A stretch of 34,812 nt of DNA from an uncultured Clostridia bacterium (GTDB taxonomy: Bacteria; Bacillota; Clostridia; Oscillospirales; CAG-272): positions 1 through 34,812 of the forward strand of contig CAJGCT010000014.1 of NCBI GenBank assembly GCA_904501985.1. Reading direction: 5' to 3'. Shown here one piece after another: positions 1-8,876 of this stretch. How positions within the stretch are numbered: position 1 is the first letter of the stretch; every line of letters starts with the position of its first letter. Made by a program: the position numbers and the translations under genes. Below the pieces are notes generated by a model. The model had not been told where the DNA came from and made no database searches. It saw only the letters and a list, made by a program, of their open reading frames with translations.

Positions 1-120
1 ACATTACTACAACAACGAAAGAATTTCTCTCAAATTAAAAGGAATGAGCCCAGTTCAATACCGAGCTCATTCGCAAATGATTTAATTTTGATTTTTGTCT
101 AAACTTTTGGGTTCACTTCA
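1..120 (+). mobile_element. 3' end of an IS3-family insertion sequence
   Basis: The first 85 bases encode the end of an IS3/IS150-type transposase. Bases 91-120 follow, and contain TGTCTAAACTTTTGGGTTCA, which resembles the terminal inverted repeats of this group. The right boundary is therefore placed at about 120, only 30 bases past the tgt stop codon. The left end lies outside the window, so full length, the other inverted repeat and the target duplication cannot be seen. The family call is established knowledge applied to a short fragment; the exact boundary is inference. Confidence 0.75.
2..85 (+). CDS. IS3-family transposase, C-terminal fragment (cut by window edge)
   Basis: Reading from base 2, the frame gives HYYNNERISLKLKGM followed by SPVQYRAHSQMI and a TAA stop at 83-85. 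The pattern YYNNxRI...LxGMSPVQYR is the hallmark C-terminus of the OrfB (DDE integrase) part of IS3/IS150-group transposases. The catalytic DDE residues would lie upstream, outside the window, so activity cannot be judged. The gene points toward tgt, which is on the opposite strand, so the two are convergent. Confidence 0.85.
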   Translation, partial: HYYNNERISLKLKGMSPVQYRAHSQMI

Positions 121-149
121 TTGGCGGGTGGATGTTTATTATTTCCCGA

Positions 150-1286
150 TCAGCTCTCACTACGCTCGCCGAGAATGTCTCTGTAATAACGGTAGAAATT
201 CTCAAACTCGCCTGCGTCAAGAGCGTCGCGTATCTTCTGCATAAGCTCGTTGTAGAAGTAGAGATTGTGAAGCACCGCAAGACGCATACCGAGGGTCTCC
301 TTTGCCTTGAAGAGGTGGCGTATATAGGAGCGGCTGTAAGCCTTGCAGGCAGGGCATCCGCAGTTTTCATCAATCGGGCGCGGATCCTTTGCGTACTTCT
401 CGTTTAAAAGATTCATTTTGCCGTGCCATGTGAAAATGTTGCCGTGGCGTGCATTGCGGCTGGGCATTACGCAGTCGAAGAAGTCAACGCCGCGGTGAAC
501 GGCTTCAAGGATGTTGCAGGGCGTTCCAACGCCCATAAGATAGCGCGGCTTATCCTTTGGCATATGGGGCTCAACAACGTCGATGGTCTCGTACATCTCC
601 TCGGCGGATTCGCCTACCGCAAGACCGCCGATAGCGTAGCCGTCGCACTGCACTTCGCGAATCTGCTTCATATGCTCAACACGAAGATCGGCGTAGGTAG
701 AGCCTTGGTTTATGCCGAACAGCATCTGATTTTTGTTGATGGTAGTCTCAAGAGAATTGAGTCTGTCCATCTCGGTGCGACACCTTTCAAGCCAGCGTGT
801 TGTTCTTGCAATACTGTCCTTTACGTATTTGTAGGGAGCGGGATTCTCGATGCACTCGTCAAACGCCATTGCAATAGTTGAGGCGAGGTTTGACTGTATC
901 TGCATGGATTCCTCAGGACCCATAAATATGCGCGCACCGTCGATATGGGACGCGAAGCGTACACCCTCTTCGGTAATTTTTCGAAGCTGTGCCAGAGAGA
1001 ACACCTGAAATCCGCCGGAGTCGGTGAGTACCGGCTTATCCCAATTGAAGAATTTGTGTATGCCGCCCATTTCGGCTATAAGCTTGTCACCGGGGCGAAG
1101 ATGCAGATGATAAGTGTTTGACAGCTCCACCTGACATTTCACGTCACGAAGATCCATTGTGGATATGCCGCCTTTTATTGCGGCACAAGTTCCCACGTTC
1201 ATAAATACGGGAGTCTGTATAGTTCCGTGAACAGTTTCAAACTGTCCGCGGCGTGCGTTTCCTTCTTGCTTTAATAATGTAAACAT
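150..1286 (-). CDS. tgt: Queuine/preQ1 tRNA-guanine transglycosylase
   Basis: This enzyme exchanges guanine-34 of GUN-anticodon tRNAs (Asp, Asn, His, Tyr) for preQ1 during queuosine synthesis. The 378-residue length is normal for the family. Visible signatures are LTDSGGFQVFSL (D89, the conserved acid before the SGGFQ loop), the GGLAVGE loop near residue 220, and the nucleophile motif FFDCVMPSRNARHG with D271. The zinc site is C309-x-C311-x2-C314 with H340 26 residues later. The start has an AAAGGA ribosome site about six bases upstream. It is the last gene of the minus-strand run after mutL, with a 20-bp gap. An insertion sequence now lies 30 bp beyond its stop, so any original terminator may have been displaced. 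Confidence 0.96.
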   Translation of the reverse strand: MFTLLKQEGNARRGQFETVHGTIQTPVFMNVGTCAAIKGGISTMDLRDVKCQVELSNTYHLHLRPGDKLIAEMGGIHKFFNWDKPVLTDSGGFQVFSLAQLRKITEEGVRFASHIDGARIFMGPEESMQIQSNLASTIAMAFDECIENPAPYKYVKDSIARTTRWLERCRTEMDRLNSLETTINKNQMLFGINQGSTYADLRVEHMKQIREVQCDGYAIGGLAVGESAEEMYETIDVVEPHMPKDKPRYLMGVGTPCNILEAVHRGVDFFDCVMPSRNARHGNIFTWHGKMNLLNEKYAKDPRPIDENCGCPACKAYSRSYIRHLFKAKETLGMRLAVLHNLYFYNELMQKIRDALDAGEFENFYRYYRDILGERSES

Positions 1287-1306
1287 ATTTTTGTCCTTTC
1301 GGAAAG

Positions 1307-3586
1307 TTAAATTCTCTTGAATTGCCGCTCTATGTCGGACTTGCTCATTTCAAATGCCACAGGACGTCCGTGGGGGCAGACCTTGATGTCGTCAAGCACC
1401 AAAAGCTTGTCGCATATCCACCTGAGGTGTCCCTCATCGTATTCACGGCCTATTTTTATTGCGGCTTTGCAGGATGCCTGATATAACGCTTTTTCAAACA
1501 GCGTGTCACGGGTTATAGCGGCGCTTCCCGTACCGTTTGCAAGCTGTTCGGCGATAGTTTCAAAGATGGCGCGTGATTCATTCACACCAAGTTCAGCCGG
1601 GATAGCGGATATCTCCGCCCTGCGGTGGTCGGAAAGGGAAAAATCAAAGCCTATGGCGCATATATCCTCGAAATAATCCTCTGCGGCGGAAATAAGTGCC
1701 GGTGTCAGCTCCACGGTTATGGGAGAGAGAAGCATTTGTCTTGGAATATCGCCGGAGTAGAGCTTTCTTTTAAGATTAGCTTTAAGGTCCTCGAAAATTA
1801 TTCTCTCATGAGCCGCGTGCTTGTCGATTATAAGCACCTTGTCGCCAACTTCAACAAATACGTATGAAAGAAAGGCTTCGCCGAGGATTTTGTATTCGGG
1901 GACAGGTCTTTGCGGTATTTCACGGCGTTCCGACGGCTTTATATCAGAGGGCGAAGGAATATCCGGAAGATTCTGCGCTTTTTCGCCGCCGCTTGTCATA
2001 TACTCACGGCGCAGTGCTTCAAATTCCTCATCGCTCATACGGCTCGGCATTTTGTCGGAGACTACACACTTCTGACGCGGACCGGATACCATTTCATCTA
2101 CCTCGGGGGCGATTTTCCCAAGATACATTTTCTGCGGCATCGGCGGATTGCCGTCTTTTGCTGTCATTGTGCCGTCAAGCTCAGGGGGCAACTCTTCAAG
2201 AAACAGCTCCTGCTTACTTTTTGAGTCCTCGGACGGCGTGTCCTTTCGTAGCAGTTCAAGCTCATCCATATGAGGCGGCGGAGCTTGCTCCAGCGTGTTT
2301 TTAGCCACATCCCCGTGAGTGCGCATTTCATCCATCATGCGTGTCTCTGTGCCGTCTATTGTAATGACCGCGGAATCCGGCGGAATTATGGGCTGTGGGG
2401 AAATTGAAAGCTGACCTGCCTTTACATTTCGCTGATTGTTGTAAACAGGCTTGGGAGATGTAGATGCGCCGCGCTCTTCAATAGGAGTGAAAGCGTTCAG
2501 CATTTTCATCATCTCGTAGCTTACTTCGCTTGAATCCTTACCGGCAAAATCCGGCTTCGGACGGGGGATATACCGTTCAAGCGCGCCGCGCACGGCATAA
2601 TACACTGCCTCAAATACAGGCTTGTCCGAAGCAAATTTCACCTCAAGCTTTGTTGGGTGGATGTTTACATCCACAAACTCCGGTGGCATCGAAACAAATA
2701 TAACGCAGGCAGGGAAGCGTGAGGCTTCGATATAGGAAACATAGCTCTGTTCAAGTGCCGCCTGCAGGCACTTGCTTTTTACATGACGGGAATTTATGAA
2801 AAATATCTGATGCTGACGTGTACCGCCGCTGTTGTCCGGCGTTCCGATAAAGCCGGTTACTTTTATATTGACGCTTCCACCGCCATACATCTTAACGTCG
2901 CCCATGTAGTCAAGCTCAATAAGCTTGCCGGCAAACTCGTTTCCGAATATACTGTAGATGGTGTGCCTGAGATTGCCGTCACCGGGCGTTGTGTATCGCG
3001 GCTTTCCGTCGATAATAAGCGTCATTGCGACACCCGGATTCGAAAGTGCAAGCCTCTCGAAAAGGTCGCTTATGTGGGACGCCTCGGTGGAATCCTTTTT
3101 TAGAAATTTCCGTCTTGCCGGAATGTTTGCAAAGAGATTCTCCACGATTATGGTAGTACCGTCAGACATAGGCACATCAGTAAGCGTGGGAGATGCCATT
3201 CCGGGATGAATCTCAAGCTCACATCCCACATCGTCCGAGGCGCGCTTTGAGCGGATTCGCAGATCCGCAACGGCGGCAATAGAAGCAAGTGCTTCGCCTC
3301 GGAATCCGAGAGTCATGATTTTAGCGATATCCTCGGATGTGCGTATCTTACTTGTGGCATTCCGCTTTATTGCAAGCGGAAGATCGTCTTTTTCCATACC
3401 GCAGCCGTTGTCACTGCATCTGATAAGCGTGATTCCGCCGTTCTGTATTTCAACGGTAAGCTTTTTTGCGCCTGCGTCGATTGAGTTTTCCACAAGCTCC
3501 TTAACTATAGAAGCCGGACGCTCGATCATTTCTCCTGCCGCCACAAGCACGGCAGTATCGTAGTCAAGTTCTCTTATTATACCCAT
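1307..3586 (-). CDS. mutL: DNA mismatch repair protein MutL (endonuclease type)
   Basis: MutL couples MutS mismatch recognition to strand incision and removal. The N-terminal GHKL ATPase shows VKELVENSIDAGA, DNGCGM, ATSKI and GFRGEAL within the first 110 residues. The C-terminal half carries the nuclease motif as DKHAAHERIIFE near residue 585 (Lys where Gln is usual), then ASCKAAIKIG and CPHGRP, so it is the latent-endonuclease form found in Firmicutes lacking MutH. At 759 residues it is longer than the roughly 600-650 usual in Firmicutes. The excess is a low-complexity Pro/Ser/Asp/Glu-rich linker at about residues 340-560. The start follows GGAGG six bases upstream. It lies 27 bp after mutS and 20 bp before tgt. 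Confidence 0.96.
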   Translation of the reverse strand: MGIIRELDYDTAVLVAAGEMIERPASIVKELVENSIDAGAKKLTVEIQNGGITLIRCSDNGCGMEKDDLPLAIKRNATSKIRTSEDIAKIMTLGFRGEALASIAAVADLRIRSKRASDDVGCELEIHPGMASPTLTDVPMSDGTTIIVENLFANIPARRKFLKKDSTEASHISDLFERLALSNPGVAMTLIIDGKPRYTTPGDGNLRHTIYSIFGNEFAGKLIELDYMGDVKMYGGGSVNIKVTGFIGTPDNSGGTRQHQIFFINSRHVKSKCLQAALEQSYVSYIEASRFPACVIFVSMPPEFVDVNIHPTKLEVKFASDKPVFEAVYYAVRGALERYIPRPKPDFAGKDSSEVSYEMMKMLNAFTPIEERGASTSPKPVYNNQRNVKAGQLSISPQPIIPPDSAVITIDGTETRMMDEMRTHGDVAKNTLEQAPPPHMDELELLRKDTPSEDSKSKQELFLEELPPELDGTMTAKDGNPPMPQKMYLGKIAPEVDEMVSGPRQKCVVSDKMPSRMSDEEFEALRREYMTSGGEKAQNLPDIPSPSDIKPSERREIPQRPVPEYKILGEAFLSYVFVEVGDKVLIIDKHAAHERIIFEDLKANLKRKLYSGDIPRQMLLSPITVELTPALISAAEDYFEDICAIGFDFSLSDHRRAEISAIPAELGVNESRAIFETIAEQLANGTGSAAITRDTLFEKALYQASCKAAIKIGREYDEGHLRWICDKLLVLDDIKVCPHGRPVAFEMSKSDIERQFKRI

Positions 3587-3613
3587 GCTTATCCTCCTTT
3601 TGGCAGCTTAATA

Positions 3614-6196
3614 TCATGACAGCATCTTTTTTAGGCTGTACAGCTCGTTCATGGCTTCGATGGGGGTGAGCGTTTCAAGGCTCAGAGCGCGTATATGATC
3701 GGCGGCGTTTTGCGCCATCATCATTTCAACGGTTATTTCATCGGTAGCGGCAGGAGCTTCCTTTTCCACGGTGATAACCTTGGGCGCGGCGGATTCAATT
3801 TCGGCAAGGATCTCCTTTGCACGCGCAATTACCGAGTTCGGTACGCCTGCAAGCTTCGCAACCTCAATACCGTAGCTGTCGTCTGCCGCTCCGCGAACGA
3901 TTTTACGAAGGAATGTGATATCGTCGCCTTTTTTCCTTGCGGCAATGTTGTAATTGACAACTCCGGGGAGGGTCTCCTCAAGGGAAGTCAGCTCGTGATA
4001 GTGGGTGGCGAAAAGCGTTTTTGCGGACAGCTTCGGACCGGCGGTGTATTCAACAATTGCACGTGCTATTGACATACCGTCATAAGTGGACGTGCCGCGC
4101 CCGATCTCATCGTAGATAATAAGCGATTTCTTTGTGGCATTTCTTAGAATGTTTGCAACCTCGCTCATTTCAAGCATGAACGTGGATTGACCGCTGGCAA
4201 GATCGTCCGAAGCTCCCACTCTCGTAAATACTCTGTCGCATATGCCGATATGAGCACTTCGCGCCGGAACAAATGAGCCGATCTGCGCCATGACAACAAT
4301 AAGCGCGGTCTGACGCATATAGGTGGATTTACCCGCCATGTTGGGGCCTGTTATGAGCATAAGACGGTTGTCTTTTGTGTCAAGCAGGGTGTCGTTTGGA
4401 ACAAAATAGCTGTCGTCAACGAACTTTTCCACCACAGGATGACGGCCGTCGGTAATTTCGATTCTGTCGGAGAGATCAAGGGTGGGGCGCACGTATCCGC
4501 CGCGCACCGCGGTGTCTGCAAGGGAGATATACGCATCAAGCTTCGCTATTATCTCGGCGGCGTTCTTGATCCTTGCGGCGTTTTCGGTGAGCTTTAGGCA
4601 CACCTCGCGGAAAAATTCGTATTCTAAGCTGTTTACTCTGTCAGCGGCACCGAGAAGTGTTGCTTCGGTGTCCTTAAGTTCTTTTGTAATGTAACGCTCA
4701 GCACCTGCAAGGGTCTGTTTTCTTATGTAGCTGTCGGGGACAAGGTCGATCTGGGAGCGTGTGACCTCAATATAGTAGCCGAACACGCGGTTGTAGCCAA
4801 CCTTAAGCTTGTTAATACCTGTTGCGGCACGCTCACGCTCCTCAAGCTGCTTTATTACGGCGGTGGAGTCGTTTATAATGCTGTTTAAGTAATCAATCTC
4901 GTCGGAAGCACCCTCTCTAATGATTCCGCCGTCGCGCACGGAGAAAGGCGGATCGTCAACGATAGTGGAGGCGATAAGCTCGTGAAGGTCGGTAAGGGGA
5001 TCAAGCTCGCGGTAAAGCTGTGAAAGCTCTGCACTGTGTACACCCTCAAGACGGAGCTTTATGTCTGGGAGCAGTGCAAGCGTCTGCTTTATTGCGGCAA
5101 GATCCTTGCCGTTTGCTGTGCCGTAGACAAGCTTTGTGGTAAGACGTTCAAGATCAAGCGCGCCTTTTATTGACAGGGCAAGCTCCTCGCGGAGCATAAA
5201 TCCGTCAAACAGCTCGGATACGGCATCGAGACGTCGCTCAATGTCACTAAGATTTATAAGAGGAAGCTCTACCCATTTTCTGAGCATTCTTGCGCCCATA
5301 GAGGTCTTTGTGTGGTCAAGAACCCAGAGAAGCGAGCCTCTTTTTTCCTTTTGGCGCATGGTCTCGCAAAGCTCCAAGTTACGTCTTGTGGAAACGTCCA
5401 TTTCAAGATACTGACCGTCGGAATACACCTTAAGCTCGGTAAGATGGGACAGGTCGGTTTTCTGAGTTTCCTCAATGTAGGAGAGAAGTGCGCCGATAGC
5501 GAGAGTTACGGGAAGATTTTCTTCGCTCAGCTCCACCTTGCCGCCAAAACGCTTTGATACAGATGCATGGCAGGCGGCTTTATCGTATCTGTGGGACTGT
5601 TTTGGCACTATAAAGGTGTCAAGCCGCTTTTCCATAAATTCACCGGCAGAGCGAAGCTCACCGGGAGCGCCTTGGAGTATAATCTCGCTTGGCATATATA
5701 CGGAAAGCTCGGAAGTAAGTCTCTCAAAACGCCGTCCGCCGTCAAAATATGTTGCGCAGAGTTGACCTGTTGAGATGTCGGCAAAACAAACGCCCACACG
5801 CTCGTCAACCGAAGCCACGGCGGCAAGATAGTTGTTTTTCTGCTCGGAAAGCTGTCCTGCATCAATAAGCGTGCCGGGCGTAACCACGCGGATGACCTCG
5901 CGGCGCACAAGTCCCTTGGCAAGAGCAGGGTCTTCCACCTGCTCGCAGATTGCCACACGGTATCCCTTTTCCACAAGCCTGCCGATGTAAGCGTCTGCGG
6001 AATGGAAGGGAACTCCGCACATGGGGGCACGCTCTGCCTCACCGCAGTCTCTGCCCGTTAAAGTCAGCTCCAGCTCTCTTGACACAAGTTTTGCGTCGTC
6101 GAAAAACATCTCGTAGAAGTCGCCGAGACGGTAGAATACGATAGTATCCTTGTACTGATTTTTTATTTCAAAGTATTGCTGCATCATCGGTGTCAT
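3614..6196 (-). CDS. mutS: DNA mismatch repair protein MutS
   Basis: MutS binds mismatches and small loops and, on ATP binding, recruits MutL. The mismatch-reading motif GDFYEMF is present (F27 and E29 being the Phe-x-Glu pair). Near residues 612-620 is the P-loop GPNMAGKST, followed by Walker B LIIYDEIGRGTSTYDG and the ATHYHEL segment. The 860-residue length is normal for MutS1. The start is ATG ACA CCG ATG; an AAGGAG site lies about 12 bases upstream, a slightly long spacing, so one of the following ATGs could also be used. The order ricA-like, mutS, mutL matches that in Bacillus and Clostridium. Confidence 0.97.
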   Translation of the reverse strand: MTPMMQQYFEIKNQYKDTIVFYRLGDFYEMFFDDAKLVSRELELTLTGRDCGEAERAPMCGVPFHSADAYIGRLVEKGYRVAICEQVEDPALAKGLVRREVIRVVTPGTLIDAGQLSEQKNNYLAAVASVDERVGVCFADISTGQLCATYFDGGRRFERLTSELSVYMPSEIILQGAPGELRSAGEFMEKRLDTFIVPKQSHRYDKAACHASVSKRFGGKVELSEENLPVTLAIGALLSYIEETQKTDLSHLTELKVYSDGQYLEMDVSTRRNLELCETMRQKEKRGSLLWVLDHTKTSMGARMLRKWVELPLINLSDIERRLDAVSELFDGFMLREELALSIKGALDLERLTTKLVYGTANGKDLAAIKQTLALLPDIKLRLEGVHSAELSQLYRELDPLTDLHELIASTIVDDPPFSVRDGGIIREGASDEIDYLNSIINDSTAVIKQLEERERAATGINKLKVGYNRVFGYYIEVTRSQIDLVPDSYIRKQTLAGAERYITKELKDTEATLLGAADRVNSLEYEFFREVCLKLTENAARIKNAAEIIAKLDAYISLADTAVRGGYVRPTLDLSDRIEITDGRHPVVEKFVDDSYFVPNDTLLDTKDNRLMLITGPNMAGKSTYMRQTALIVVMAQIGSFVPARSAHIGICDRVFTRVGASDDLASGQSTFMLEMSEVANILRNATKKSLIIYDEIGRGTSTYDGMSIARAIVEYTAGPKLSAKTLFATHYHELTSLEETLPGVVNYNIAARKKGDDITFLRKIVRGAADDSYGIEVAKLAGVPNSVIARAKEILAEIESAAPKVITVEKEAPAATDEITVEMMMAQNAADHIRALSLETLTPIEAMNELYSLKKMLS

Positions 6197-6276
6197 GGCG
6201 CAGTTGTACTCCTTTTCATTAAAGTTTTTTGTATCGGTGTCACGTCAATGTCAAACCACGGTTTGGCACAGGCGTC

Positions 6277-6326
6277 GCACCGATAACGGTGCTTTTTTGG
6301 TGGCGGACGGTTGTTTACCGTCCGCC
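6277..6326. terminator. Two adjacent hairpins between the ricA-like gene and mutS
   Basis: The first hairpin is GCACCG-ATAA-CGGTGC followed by six T on the plus strand (6277-6298). The second is GGCGGACGGT-tgttt-ACCGTCCGCC (6302-6326). On the minus strand, which carries the local genes, they follow the ricA-like stop codon but lack a trailing U-run. They may therefore attenuate or stabilise the mRNA rather than fully terminate. The remaining intergenic bases up to mutS contain a TTGACA-like element (minus strand, near 6248-6266) but no convincing -10 box. Confidence 0.55.
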
Positions 6327-6342
6327 GCCTGAAACTCAAATC

Positions 6343-6735
6343 TTAGTGGTTGTGACCGCAGGAGCCGCCGCAGGATGAGCAGTCGTGTGTGCAGGGACGC
6401 TCACCGGTGATCTGGAAGCTGATCTCGGAGTTGACTTCGTTCATGAGGACGTTTACTGCCTCCTGAGCCTCCTGATACGCGATCATCTTGGGGTTTTCGG
6501 TGATCTCGTGGTAAAGCTCGTTTATGCGTGCTTCGATGCGCTTTATAAATTCGGTATCCTTTTCGGGCTTCTTGTATTCCTCGGTAAGGGCGGTAGACTG
6601 CGCGTTGTATTCTACCATCAGTGTGCGGAGTTTGGAATCCTCCTCATATGCCTTTTCAGCCGCCTTCATAGCAGTGATTCGGGGATCGTCCTTGATCTTT
6701 TTGCCAAGCTCTGCGGCAAGTTCCATAATTTCCAT
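6343..6735 (-). CDS. YlbF/YmcA (RicA-like) family protein with Cys-rich tail
   Basis: This is a 130-residue, mostly helical protein (MELAAELGKKIKDD, YNAQSTALTEEYKK, INELYHEITENPKM). Length and pattern match the YlbF/YmcA family, whose Bacillus members form the RicAFT complex controlling RNase Y-dependent mRNA maturation and bind Fe-S clusters. The C-terminus is CTHDCSSCGGSCGHNH, with four Cys and three His in 16 residues, a likely metal or Fe-S ligand set. It sits between miaB and mutS, exactly where ymcA sits after ymcB (miaB) in Bacillus subtilis. The family is reasonably sure; RicA function is inference from synteny. Confidence 0.85.
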   Translation of the reverse strand: MEIMELAAELGKKIKDDPRITAMKAAEKAYEEDSKLRTLMVEYNAQSTALTEEYKKPEKDTEFIKRIEARINELYHEITENPKMIAYQEAQEAVNVLMNEVNSEISFQITGERPCTHDCSSCGGSCGHNH

Positions 6736-6774
6736 TTTTATATTTCTCCTTTTATATTAAATATTATTTTTGAC

Positions 6775-8178
6775 TTATTTTACTATCTCGCCGAAAAGGG
6801 CAAAGGTTTCGGCTTTTGTTATCTTAACGTCGGCGAAGCTTCCGATAAGAGCCTCGGTGTCGGTAGTGCGTGGGATGTGTACAAGCTTGTTCGAATCGGC
6901 TCTGCCCATGAGCATGGATTCGGAATTTTTGCTGACCCCCTCAATAAGTACACGCTCGGTGCCGCCCACAAGACGAAGATTCTTTTTTAGGGATATTTCA
7001 TTCTGAAGTGCGAGAAGTCTGTCAAAACGTTCGGATTTAACCTCGGGCGGAATCTGACATTCCATCGCCGCCGCAGGAGTCAGGGGACGGGGGGAGTATA
7101 TAAACGAGAAGATCATGTCAAACTCCACATAGCGGAGCATGGAAAGTGTCTCCTCAAATTCTTCCTCGGTCTCGCCGGGGAATCCTACGATGATGTCAGA
7201 GGAAATTGCAATATCCGGCATTTTTTCTCTCATATAGGAAACAAGGGAAAGGTAGCTTTCGGGCGTATATTTTCGGTTCATCACCTCAAGCACACGGCGT
7301 GAGCCGGACTGAAGCGGCAGGTGAAACTGCTTTGCACATTTTTTGTTTTCAGCCATAACGTCAATAAGCTTTTTTGAAGCATCCTTCGGATGACTTGTCA
7401 TAAAGCGGAGGATGAAATCGCCGTCAAGCGCACATATCTCAGACACGAGATCGGCAAAATCACGTCCCTCGGATGAGTACGAGTTCACATTCTGACCAAG
7501 CAAAGTTATTTCCTTTGCGCCGTTTCTTATAACATTCTTTACCTCGGCGATAATGTCCGCTCTCTCACGGCTTCTCTCACGGCCTCTGGTGTAGGGCACA
7601 ACGCAGTATGAGCAGAAGTTGTTGCATCCGTACATCACGCTTACAAAGGTGGTGGCTTTAGACTCGCGGATGATTGGAAGCCCCTCTGCCACAGACCCCT
7701 CGGCGGCATCTACCGTAAATGAGCGGCGACCGCCGGAAAGCCTATCCGCAAGAATTTCTGGGAATTTATACAGCATACCCGTGCCGATGAGAAAATCAAC
7801 GTAAGGGTAGCTCTTTTTGACCTGCGCCATGCGGTGCTCCTGTGTCACCATACAGCCGCACACGCCTATCATAAGTGCCGGATTTTTCTCTTTAAGCTTC
7901 TTGAACTGTCCCGTTACGGAAAGTGCGCGAAGCTCCGCGTGCTCACGGACAGCACAGGTGTTTACAAGTATGAGGTCCGCTTCCTCGGGCGTGTCACAGC
8001 GAAGATATCCCATCTCCGCCGCCATTCCGCGAAGCTGTTCGGAGTCGGCTTCATTCTGCTGACAGCCAAAGGTGCGAATAAAGCATTTCGGCGGCGTGTC
8101 AAGCTTTTTATTCTGCTCGCGCACCGCGTGCATGATGCGGTACTGTTTTTCAATCTGTTCGTTTGTTACTTTTATCAT
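6775..8178 (-). CDS. miaB: tRNA-2-methylthio-N6-dimethylallyladenosine synthase
   Basis: This radical SAM methylthiotransferase converts i6A-37 to ms2i6A-37 in tRNAs reading UNN codons. The N-terminal MTTase domain has the auxiliary cluster cysteines C39 (TFGCQQNEADSE), C75 (NTCAVREHAE) and C109 (GVCGCM). The radical SAM cluster is C185-x3-C189-x2-C192 in MYGCNNFCSYC, followed by VPYTRGRERSR. The C-terminal 65 residues fit a TRAM domain. The length of 467 is normal. The NTCAVRE motif favours MiaB over the MtaB and RimO relatives, and the neighbouring ricA-like and mutS genes agree. It lies eight bases after the TVP38 stop, so the two are almost certainly co-transcribed. Confidence 0.95.
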   Translation of the reverse strand: MIKVTNEQIEKQYRIMHAVREQNKKLDTPPKCFIRTFGCQQNEADSEQLRGMAAEMGYLRCDTPEEADLILVNTCAVREHAELRALSVTGQFKKLKEKNPALMIGVCGCMVTQEHRMAQVKKSYPYVDFLIGTGMLYKFPEILADRLSGGRRSFTVDAAEGSVAEGLPIIRESKATTFVSVMYGCNNFCSYCVVPYTRGRERSRERADIIAEVKNVIRNGAKEITLLGQNVNSYSSEGRDFADLVSEICALDGDFILRFMTSHPKDASKKLIDVMAENKKCAKQFHLPLQSGSRRVLEVMNRKYTPESYLSLVSYMREKMPDIAISSDIIVGFPGETEEEFEETLSMLRYVEFDMIFSFIYSPRPLTPAAAMECQIPPEVKSERFDRLLALQNEISLKKNLRLVGGTERVLIEGVSKNSESMLMGRADSNKLVHIPRTTDTEALIGSFADVKITKAETFALFGEIVK

Positions 8179-8186
8179 TTTCTTCC

Positions 8187-8876
8187 TTAATCTTGTGTAT
8201 TATGCTTCTTTGTTATGTAGTTGTTTAGTATTATGCCAACAATTCCCGCCGTACCTGTGAGCGCGAATATAACGAGAGTTTTTATAAAGCTTCCGTCCGA
8301 TATGGAAGCACCTGCCCATGTGGATGATATAATGGACGGAATACGCGCAAGGGTGGCGATTACTATAAATCTTAAAGGTGGTATTCCCGTAAAGGGAGCG
8401 AAGTAGGTGAGTATATCCTTAGGAGTTCCGGGGATAAAATAGAGCAGAAATATTAGACTGTCACGGCTCTGTGGGGATTTTAAAAATTTCAGCTCCTCGA
8501 ATTTTTTCACGTCCACAAATTTTGCGGCAAATCCAACGCCAAAACGCTTAACTCCGAAGAAAATAAGAATCTGACCGATGATAATGCCGAGAAGCGTAAG
8601 ACAAAGTCCGCCGAATGTGCCGTACATGAGTCCCATGAGTATCTCAACAGGCTCGCCGGGGATAATGGCAACCACAATCTGCGCTATCTGCAAAAGGAGC
8701 ATTGCAAATACGCCGAATATTCCAAGGGATTCGATAAATTCACGAAAGGCATCCCTTGTTTGCGGCTCTTTTAGGGAGAGCACAACAGGGAAAAGCCAAA
8801 CGCACAGCGCAATGAGCGCGGCAATGGCAAGGATCGCGGCAATAATTTTGAGTGCCGCCCGAAGCTTATTTTTCAT
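8187..8876 (-). CDS. TVP38/TMEM64 (VTT domain) membrane protein
   Basis: A 229-residue integral membrane protein with an N-terminal membrane segment (about residues 7-30) and a VTT/SNARE-associated core with several more. Conserved features include IIPGEPVEILMG near residue 75, the charged loop VDVKKFEELK, and YFIPGTPKDILTYFAPFTGIP with R-x-P further on. Family members are thought to act in lipid or small-molecule transfer across membranes; the substrate here is unknown. Its start overlaps the apbE end by 11 bp and its stop is eight bases before miaB, so it lies inside the operon. Confidence 0.88.
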   Translation of the reverse strand: MKNKLRAALKIIAAILAIAALIALCVWLFPVVLSLKEPQTRDAFREFIESLGIFGVFAMLLLQIAQIVVAIIPGEPVEILMGLMYGTFGGLCLTLLGIIIGQILIFFGVKRFGVGFAAKFVDVKKFEELKFLKSPQSRDSLIFLLYFIPGTPKDILTYFAPFTGIPPLRFIVIATLARIPSIISSTWAGASISDGSFIKTLVIFALTGTAGIVGIILNNYITKKHNTQD

